A stretch of DNA of 13,511 nucleotides, taken from contig PNNU01000041.1 in the NCBI GenBank assembly GCA_013824385.1, forward strand, positions 1 through 13,511. Reading direction: 5' to 3'. Positions 6,332-11,409 of the stretch are shown here, in pieces. The stretch's first letter is position 1. Every line of letters starts with the position of its first letter. A model generated the notes under the pieces. The model had not been told where the DNA came from. It did not search any database and saw nothing but the letters and a program-made list of their open reading frames with translations. A program made the translations under genes and the position numbers. Origin of the DNA: Anaerolinea sp. GTDB taxonomy: Bacteria > Chloroflexota > Anaerolineae > Anaerolineales > Anaerolineaceae.

Positions 6332-6976
6332 CTACCCCTTCATGCGGACGTTCAACGACGCGACCTTCCGCTCTCCCTCATCCCCGGACGCAAAATCCTT
6401 CAACGCATAACCGTAATACATGAAACCTTCCGGGCCGTACTTCTTCTCGGCGCCGTTGATGTATTCCTCTTCCACCGCCGCGGAAAGCACCTCCCCGATC
6501 ACCAATGATTGGATGCCCAACCCTGATAAATCGTTCACGCTTTTTAGGCGGCACTCCAGCGACATGAAGGCCTCCTTGATGCGCGGCACGACGATTTGGC
6601 TTGAAGCTTCCTGCGTGAATCCGCCCGCCTCGAATTCGTCCGTCTCTTCTTTGTTGTTGAAAATCGTTTGATAACAGGCGCCATAGTAGCTGGCGTTGAT
6701 AAAATTGACGCAAAATTCCTTGTCGCGCAAGATATTGTGATAGGTGTGCGACTTCATTAATAGCGGGGTCATCACGTAATACCCGCCGCAATCGCCGTAA
6801 AATGAACTCCATGACTGAAAGCACACGTTTGGTTTGCCATTTTCTTTGAGCGTGGTGATCAAAAACAACGCATGCGGAATCCCCAGCGCCATTTCAAAAT
6901 GCGAGAAAATCTCGAATTCCCCCGGCCATCGGTCAATAAAATTATCCGGTTTCGCGCTGCCAATTTCTATTTTCAT
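6332..6976 (-). CDS. flavin reductase-like FMN-binding split-barrel protein
   Basis: A 214-residue protein resembling the flavin reductase domain family (RutF/DIM6/NTAB type). These bind FMN in a split beta-barrel and typically reduce flavins with NAD(P)H or act as FMN-dependent oxidoreductases. The supporting pattern is an N-terminal strand region with PHALFLITTLKENGKPNV, then SWSSFYGDCGGYYVM, then the helical NILRDKEFCVNFI segment, and a C-terminal QSLVIGEVL strand with a polar tail. The substrate is not predictable. The frame is open to a TTG at 7000, but ATG at 6976 has GAAAGGGG upstream, which lies inside that extension, so 6976 is chosen. The 3' end has been duplicated downstream as a fragment. 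It sits after a strong terminator, so it is likely transcribed alone. Confidence 0.78.
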   Translation of the reverse strand: MKIEIGSAKPDNFIDRWPGEFEIFSHFEMALGIPHALFLITTLKENGKPNVCFQSWSSFYGDCGGYYVMTPLLMKSHTYHNILRDKEFCVNFINASYYGACYQTIFNNKEETDEFEAGGFTQEASSQIVVPRIKEAFMSLECRLKSVNDLSGLGIQSLVIGEVLSAAVEEEYINGAEKKYGPEGFMYYGYALKDFASGDEGERKVASLNVRMKG

Positions 6977-7019
6977 CTTGACCCCTTTCTTTTGGGACAA
7001 CCTTTTAAGTAAATTTATT

Positions 7020-7070
7020 TTAACTAAAAACCTCCAAAAGCATCATTGTTTTTCGGAGGTTTTTAGTTAA
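7020..7070. terminator. strong Rho-independent terminator, symmetrical
   Basis: TTAACTAAAAACCTCC (7020-7035) and GGAGGTTTTTAGTTAA (7055-7070) are a perfect 16-bp inverted repeat around a 19-base loop. On either strand the GGAGG part of the stem runs into TTTTT, so it can work in both directions. On the minus strand it lies 40 bases after the membrane operon and before the flavin-reductase-like gene. Confidence 0.85.
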
Positions 7071-7110
7071 TTGGTAGACTTTCTTTGTTTCTTTTACAAT
7101 CCATTGTTTA

Positions 7111-7617
7111 TCAGATGGGTTTCCTGTTGATTTGAAAACCTCGCAGTGTATAAACGATCCATTTCCGGTGAAAAACCAAATGCACAATCGCCAGTGTTAG
7201 CCAGGCAAATCCAAAACCCACGTGTAAACGGGAAGATGCCTGAACGAAAAAAATATTGCCAGCCAAAGAAAAAACCATTGTTAACATGCCGAACAAAGTG
7301 GTTGCGATAAAGCTAATCCACATCACTCTGTTTACAATGCGATTGGCGCGCAGTTTCTTTGGCATTTCTGGCATGGGACGTCCACGCATGGCTTTGAGCC
7401 ATTTCCAGTGGGAGACAATGTGCAAAATAATTCCGGTCAGGTTGATAATCGCAGCGTAGAGGTGCATGGTTTGCCATAGACTGAATGAAGATCCCAGCGA
7501 AATAATCCCTTTTTCAGGGTTGCCCAGCCACAATAAAAGACCTGAGAGGGTGGTAATGAGCAGCGTTGTAAAAATTATCACATCGATCCAAAAATTCTTT
7601 TCAGTTTGATTCATCAT
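7111..7617 (-). CDS. four-helix DUF4405-like membrane protein, probable heme binder
   Basis: A 168-residue inner-membrane protein with four hydrophobic helices at about 11-31, 50-69, 98-120 and 133-150. It consists of two similar two-helix halves. His52, His66 and His70 in the first recur as His132, His146 and His150 in the second, with identical spacing (14 and 4) and a shift of exactly 80 residues. Each half ends in H-[WR]-K-W. This His pattern is typical of DUF4405 and cytochrome-b561-like membrane proteins, where such histidines ligate heme; heme binding here is inference. AAGGA lies 8 bases before the ATG. The second codon is also ATG. It is the second gene of an operon, 37 bases after the six-helix membrane gene, and ends at a strong terminator. 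A role in electron transfer or redox sensing is possible but unproven. Confidence 0.75.
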   Translation of the reverse strand: MMNQTEKNFWIDVIIFTTLLITTLSGLLLWLGNPEKGIISLGSSFSLWQTMHLYAAIINLTGIILHIVSHWKWLKAMRGRPMPEMPKKLRANRIVNRVMWISFIATTLFGMLTMVFSLAGNIFFVQASSRLHVGFGFAWLTLAIVHLVFHRKWIVYTLRGFQINRKPI

Positions 7618-7654
7618 TTCATATTTCCTTTTGTTTAAATTCTTCTATTCAGAT

Positions 7655-8311
7655 TTACAGTGCAGCGCTGATGAGCTGTATTCCGTAAGGGATGAGTGCC
7701 GCGGCCATGAGAATAGAAGCGCTCAAGTTGACGATCTCGGCACCATCTGGAAAACTCACCAGCAGCACCCCAATCAAAAACAGGACACTTTGCCAACTGG
7801 GGAGGGTATGGGTTGAGAGCAAGGCCACGGTTTGAAAGGCAAAGCCGATGGGCAGCAGCAAGAGCCCCCATAACAAGACCAGCCATCCTTTTTTGGAGAA
7901 CATGGCAAGAAGACCAGGCTGCATCTGTTCAAACTGATCATCAGGAACAGTATCAAGGGCGCTCATGGTCAGGCACAACGCGCCTTTATCCGCTGCCAGG
8001 AGGATTGCTCCGATTACTGCCATTGCTCCCCCAACCAAACCTGCCCAGGCCAACGGACCGTGGGAGAGCAGATTCATAAAATGGACCGCTGCCACAATTA
8101 AGAGGCTGGTGTTAAACAAGACCAACACGTGCCCAAATTGTAAGAGCCTGGCATGGCGGGCTCTTTTTATTAAGTCTGCCGGGTTAAGCAGGTGCGGTTT
8201 GAACAATCCCTTGTGGCCTGCAAAGGCAAAGACAAACACAAGCGGGAAGATGATAAATGCCAACCCGACACCTACTTGTTTTATCTGTTCCACCAACAAA
8301 ATTTCATTCAT
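7655..8311 (-). CDS. hypothetical membrane protein, about six helices
   Basis: I do not recognise a named family. The 218-residue product has hydrophobic segments near 12-32, 56-78, 86-108, 141-163, 172-190 and 193-214, with a short polar insertion (LDTVPDDQFEQMQPG) between the third and fourth helices. No cytochrome, transporter or enzyme motif is visible. A GTG at 8320 also opens the frame, but AAAGGAG abuts it directly. ATG at 8311 has that same site 8 bases upstream and is preferred. It heads an operon with the four-helix protein and is divergent from a TetR-type regulator, which suggests that it is inducible and controlled by that regulator. A role in stress response or export is only a guess from context. 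Confidence 0.65.
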   Translation of the reverse strand: MNEILLVEQIKQVGVGLAFIIFPLVFVFAFAGHKGLFKPHLLNPADLIKRARHARLLQFGHVLVLFNTSLLIVAAVHFMNLLSHGPLAWAGLVGGAMAVIGAILLAADKGALCLTMSALDTVPDDQFEQMQPGLLAMFSKKGWLVLLWGLLLLPIGFAFQTVALLSTHTLPSWQSVLFLIGVLLVSFPDGAEIVNLSASILMAAALIPYGIQLISAAL

Positions 8312-8334
8312 TTTATTCACTCCTTTTGGTAACT

Positions 8335-8344
8335 AAAAATGTTC
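8335..8344. promoter_or_regulatory. possible second half-site for the TetR regulator
   Basis: AAAAATGTTC here is identical to 8412-8421, which includes the left arm of the palindrome at 8417-8432. It lies just upstream of the membrane operon's ribosome site, where a repressor could act on that operon. The TATAAT at 8352-8357 is on the plus strand only and has no clear -35. Confidence 0.35.
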
Positions 8345-8416
8345 ACGGGTATATAATTTTCTAAACATCATTATCTTTTCCTATCCGCGTTTTGCCTATC
8401 AACAACCATTCAAAAA

Positions 8417-8432
8417 TGTTCCATACGGAACA
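8417..8432. promoter_or_regulatory. candidate TetR-family operator
   Basis: TGTTCC-ATAC-GGAACA is a 16-bp palindrome with perfect 6-bp arms in the 155-base divergent region between the membrane operon and the TetR gene. It lies 35 bases before the regulator's start. TetR-family repressors usually bind such short palindromes next to their own gene. No promoter core was identified with confidence. Confidence 0.55.
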
Positions 8433-8466
8433 AAAGGGACTTTTTGTACAGAAACGAGGTGATCTC

Positions 8467-9048
8467 ATGTCACAACAGGCGCCAGATCGTCGCTCGCAGC
8501 GCACACAGCAGGCATTAATAGAAGCTCTTATTGCTATGCTTTCCATTAAGCACTACGACGCTATTTCAATTCAGGATATTGTGGAAAAGGCGAATGTTGG
8601 ACGCTCTACCTTTTACGCCCATTATCAAACCAAGGATGACTTGTTGATAACGGGGTTCGGGCGTGTGTTGGATATGCTTCTTGGGTTTGTTGTTTTGAGT
8701 GAATCGAATAACCATTTGGAATTGGATACCACGGCCTTGTTTCAGCATGCCAGTGGGCACTATGATCTTTATAAAACATTAGCCTGGGGTTCGGGTCTGG
8801 ATATACTGACAAGAGACGGACACAATACACTTAACCTGAAGATTCATGAGCGTCTCTCTCAGCTCATGACAGGAAAGGATATTTCGTCAGTATCTCTTTC
8901 CATATTGTCTTATCATTTGGCGGGGTCTTTGCTGCTCTTGCTCAAATGGTGGCTGGATAACAAGATGCCAAATTCACCGGAACAAATGAATGAAACCGTG
9001 CAGCAGCTTGTGATGCCGGGTATCAGATCAACACTCGGATTTGTTTAA
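8467..9048 (+). CDS. TetR/AcrR-family transcriptional regulator
   Basis: A 193-residue DNA-binding regulator. The N-terminal domain has the TetR helix-turn-helix: RRSQRTQQALIEAL (8-21), then ISIQDIVEKANVGRSTFYAH (33-52) and the typical F/Y-x-x-K-x-DLL continuation (to about 60). The C-terminal ligand and dimerisation domain is helical and unassigned. The frame is open to an ATG at 8392, but ATG at 8467 follows GAGGTGAT and lies at the usual distance before the HTH, so it is chosen. The gene is divergent from the two-gene membrane operon, with a palindromic operator candidate between them. It probably represses itself and that operon; the inducing ligand is unknown. Confidence 0.9.
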   Translation: MSQQAPDRRSQRTQQALIEALIAMLSIKHYDAISIQDIVEKANVGRSTFYAHYQTKDDLLITGFGRVLDMLLGFVVLSESNNHLELDTTALFQHASGHYDLYKTLAWGSGLDILTRDGHNTLNLKIHERLSQLMTGKDISSVSLSILSYHLAGSLLLLLKWWLDNKMPNSPEQMNETVQQLVMPGIRSTLGFV

Positions 9049-9071
9049 AAAGAAGTGTTTGAATCGGAAAC

Positions 9072-9108
9072 AAAAAAAAACGCAAAGAACTGTTTACTGT
9101 TATTTGCG
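9072..9108 (-). terminator. Rho-independent terminator of the nucleotidyltransferase gene
   Basis: CGCAAAGAAC (9081-9090) pairs with GTTATTTGCG (9099-9108) with one mismatch. On the minus strand the stem is followed by nine T residues (plus-strand A run, 9072-9080). It lies about 30 bases after the stop of the gene at 9140-9967. On the plus strand no T-run follows, so it does not obviously serve the TetR gene. Confidence 0.85.
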
Positions 9109-9139
9109 GTAATCAGGTTTATCATTTTCGAATCACGAA

Positions 9140-9967
9140 TCACTCTACCCTATCAATCACATACTGCATAAACGCCAAAGTCTCCTCCAACACGGATTGT
9201 TCTGCCCGTTGTTTGATTTTGATCATGTGACGCACACCCTCGCGTTCGATCACAGCATCATCGATAACCTTGTGCCACCGGGCATCCACAATCCCCTTCG
9301 CCCACTTCGCCGCGGACTTTTTGGACTCCACTTTTCCCGTTTGCAGGGTTTGCAGCATGCGGCAAAAGGTTAGCACCGCATGAGGCTGCCCAAAGCGAGA
9401 GTTTGAATAACAGCGCGGCTGATCAACGCTTTCTTCAAACTCCTGCATTCTTTCGAGCATCGCTTTTTTCATTTCAATACGCAGTTCCTCTAGTGGAACC
9501 TCGCCTACTAATTCTTTGGGGTTTGGTCCGATTAACGTAACCCCGCGCTCTCGCAGGATCCAGCGCACATGCCACTGGTTGTCATGCACGGATTTTTCGA
9601 TATCCGTCCAACCGTTGTCAAAATAATACAATTCCTTTTGACCGACGACATGGTAATCATTTAGGTCTTCAAGACTGATGAACGACCCTTCCAAATGATG
9701 CGCGGGGTAGCAATCCATGGTGTAAATCTTTTCCTGAATGGCTTGCAGCCTTTTGGAAGTTGGTTCGGTGATTTCGGTCTTGGTCACCACCAAAAAGTCC
9801 ACATCGCTGTCTGCGTCGAAATCGCCAACTGCCAGTGATCCCAGCATGTAAATCCCTACCAGGTTGTCTGCCAGTTCTGCTGATACTTCTGTCGCAAAGG
9901 CATCCAGCACTCCCCGCAGTTCGGGGTAGGGTTGGTCAGGTATTCGTGAGTCATCAATGAATTTCAT
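9140..9967 (-). CDS. aminoglycoside-adenylyltransferase-like nucleotidyltransferase (DUF4111 type)
   Basis: A 275-residue protein with an N-terminal Pol-beta-type nucleotidyltransferase domain: LGSLAVGDF (42-50) and the metal-binding Asp pair in DSDVDF (Asp55 and Asp57). HHLEGSF follows, with Glu93 a plausible catalytic base as in the AadA group. The C-terminal helical part, including SNSRFGQPHAVLTFCRML, matches the DUF4111/aminoglycoside-adenylyltransferase C-terminal domain. The family transfers AMP from ATP to a small molecule, and AadA modifies streptomycin and spectinomycin. Whether this one acts on any antibiotic is unknown, since many chromosomal members are uncharacterised. ATG at 9973 opens the frame two codons earlier, but GCGG abuts it; ATG at 9967 has GCGGA at a usable distance. 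It is a single-gene unit with its own terminator. Confidence 0.8.
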   Translation of the reverse strand: MKFIDDSRIPDQPYPELRGVLDAFATEVSAELADNLVGIYMLGSLAVGDFDADSDVDFLVVTKTEITEPTSKRLQAIQEKIYTMDCYPAHHLEGSFISLEDLNDYHVVGQKELYYFDNGWTDIEKSVHDNQWHVRWILRERGVTLIGPNPKELVGEVPLEELRIEMKKAMLERMQEFEESVDQPRCYSNSRFGQPHAVLTFCRMLQTLQTGKVESKKSAAKWAKGIVDARWHKVIDDAVIEREGVRHMIKIKQRAEQSVLEETLAFMQYVIDRVE

Positions 9968-10176
9968 GGTCATCCGCTTTCAGTAAATCGTAGGATGCTG
10001 TCGCCATGTTTTCTTGACGACGCACCAAACCTGGTATGAGATTCTGTTTTATTATTTCTCAGTGAAGAAAATTATAGATTTGGTTTGAGTATGCACTTTT
10101 ATAGCCTTGAAGAGTAATCTTGTAATTTATCCCTAAATACCATCTCTCCCAACTTAAGCACAATTTGTTAAGCCAT

Positions 10177-11049
10177 TCAATTTATTGGATAGTATTCAAT
10201 CGTATACCCATGCGAATTGGCATAATTGAAGGCTGCAGCTTCCAATTGTGAGTTGCCACAATTTAAGTAATCGATCAGCATCATTTGATCCCCAAATTGA
10301 TCTAATGCTTGAATTAGTAAAGGTACATAAGTACTTCCGCCGTTTTTAATGTAGTAATTATGGATTGAGGCAATGGTTTGAATATCTTTGATTTGTAATA
10401 ACGCCCTTCTTGCTTTTGAGCCACCGATCTCAGATAAGGACATGGCCGAATAAAGACGGACGGTGTCATCTTGATCGTTCAATGCCTCAATCAATGCGTC
10501 TACAGCTCTTTTGTCTTTGATTTGTCCAAGAGATAATGCGGCAGAAAACCTTACTCCATTTTCCATGTCTTCCTGTAAGGCCCGGATGAGCGGCTCAACT
10601 GCTCGTTTATCTTTGTACCTCCCTAGATCCTGGGCGGCAGTGTAACGCACGTGCCAATCTATATCCTGCAAAGCCAAAATCAGTATCTCAACCACTTGCG
10701 GGTCATCAATCTTTCCGAGCGCTTGAACGGCACCGTTCCGCACATTTGCATCAGTGTTTTGGAGTTCAGCAACCAAGAGAGCTATTACTTCTGAACCCAT
10801 TCCTGCTGCACCGTTCACGGCATCATATTGGGTATTCCAATCTTCGCTGCCCAGGTTGGCGATGAATGGGGCAGCCTCAATTGCTATTTGGGTTCGAGCG
10901 GTCAATGTGGCGAGTGACGGTGTGGCCGTGGGGTTGGTTACTGATTTACTTCCAATGGTACAACTGCATAAAATCACTGGCATAAATAAGAAAAAGAAGA
11001 TGATTTTCATTATACGAATTGCTCGCTTGCAAAGGTATAAATTTGCCAT
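10177..11049 (-). CDS. HEAT-repeat lipoprotein
   Basis: A 290-residue secreted lipoprotein. The N-terminus has basic residues (CKRAIRIMK), a hydrophobic core and a lipobox LCSC with Cys30 as the likely acylated residue, followed by a short Thr/Pro-rich linker. From about 68 to 210 it carries four to five PBS-lyase-type HEAT repeats of about 31 residues, each with the VR-x-x-A-A-x-x-LG-x-[IY] core (VRNGAVQALGKI, VRYTAAQDLGRY, VRFSAALSLGQI, VRLYSAMSLSEI). Such repeats form a helical scaffold for protein binding. The frame opens upstream at 11109, but ATG at 11049 has AAAGGTG upstream and gives a normal signal length; ATG at 11010 is a weaker option. The binding partner is unknown. The gene is AT-rich, with no operon partner. 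Confidence 0.78.
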   Translation of the reverse strand: MANLYLCKRAIRIMKIIFFFLFMPVILCSCTIGSKSVTNPTATPSLATLTARTQIAIEAAPFIANLGSEDWNTQYDAVNGAAGMGSEVIALLVAELQNTDANVRNGAVQALGKIDDPQVVEILILALQDIDWHVRYTAAQDLGRYKDKRAVEPLIRALQEDMENGVRFSAALSLGQIKDKRAVDALIEALNDQDDTVRLYSAMSLSEIGGSKARRALLQIKDIQTIASIHNYYIKNGGSTYVPLLIQALDQFGDQMMLIDYLNCGNSQLEAAAFNYANSHGYTIEYYPIN

Positions 11050-11080
11050 ACATGCACCTTTCAATGCGATAAACCCTTTA

Positions 11081-11096
11081 CGAGCCTCCGGGCTCG
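11081..11096 (-). promoter_or_regulatory. hairpin in the 5' leader of the HEAT lipoprotein gene
   Basis: CGAGCC-TCCG-GGCTCG is a perfect 6-bp stem with a 4-base loop, 31 bases upstream of the chosen ATG. It could affect mRNA stability or translation. There is no T-run after it, so it is not a terminator. Its function is a guess. Confidence 0.35.
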
Positions 11097-11140
11097 AAGA
11101 GGTAAACATAAATATTTTTTGCAGATGATAGGTTTTTATT

Positions 11141-11146
11141 ATTATA
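11141..11146 (-). promoter_or_regulatory. possible -10 box of the HEAT lipoprotein gene
   Basis: The minus strand reads TATAAT exactly here, about 95 bases upstream of the start at 11049. No acceptable -35 box lies 16-18 bases upstream of it (TTGTCA is 24 bases away), so the assignment is weak. Confidence 0.3.
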
Positions 11147-11169
11147 GATCAATTAGTTGAAAAATCCTC

Positions 11170-11198
11170 TTGACAAAATAGAATAATAGTTCTATTAA
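11170..11198 (+). promoter_or_regulatory. promoter-like signal with an operator-like palindrome
   Basis: TTGACA (11170-11175), a consensus -35, is followed after exactly 17 bases by TATTAA (11193-11198), a 4-of-6 match to the -10 box. An inverted repeat AATAGAA/TTCTATT (11177-11183, 11190-11196) fills the spacer and overlaps the -10, the usual place for a repressor site. It points into a stretch with no forward gene. AT-rich DNA produces such matches by chance, so confidence is limited. Confidence 0.35.
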
Positions 11199-11307
11199 TT
11201 AACCAACAACCTATCGGTGTTAGTCCTTTTACAACTGAATACCCATCAGCGCCTCTCAAAAACCAAACAAACAATAACGAGTCGTTTTAGTAAATCGATT
11301 ATAGTAG

Positions 11308-11332
11308 GGTGGGTTCGCCTTTTGAACCCACC
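11308..11332. repeat. dispersed inverted repeat, copy E
   Basis: GGTGGGTTC (11308-11316) and GAACCCACC (11324-11332) form perfect 9-bp arms around the loop GCCTTTT. The preceding TAGTAG and the TTTT before the right arm are shared with copy D, about 5 kb away. It lies about 80 bases past the stop of the beta-propeller lipoprotein gene, so it may end that transcript, although no T-run follows. Confidence 0.85.
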
Positions 11333-11409
11333 GTTAATCTATAGGGAGTATTGCAAAATAATTCAGAGAACGAAACAAGTAGCTATCCTTAGTAAATTTC
11401 CTAACAAGA

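Larger units (their letters stand above)
11050..11409. other. gene-free stretch between two lipoprotein genes
   Basis: This 360-base AT-rich gap holds the leader of the HEAT lipoprotein gene (hairpin at 11081-11096, possible TATAAT at 11141-11146 on the minus strand), a forward promoter-like signal with a palindrome (11170-11198) and repeat copy E (11308-11332). No convincing coding sequence was found. An open frame from 11217 has no ribosome site and reads through the repeat. Confidence 0.6.

Noticed and set aside
8361..8546. Minus-strand open frame of 61 codons opposite the TetR start
   Set aside because: It overlaps the regulator's coding start and operator, is Cys/Arg-rich without motifs, and is a shadow frame.
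4875..11332. CRISPR array
   Set aside because: The GGTGGGTTC repeat copies are irregularly spaced (hundreds to thousands of bases) and lie between genes, with no cas genes.
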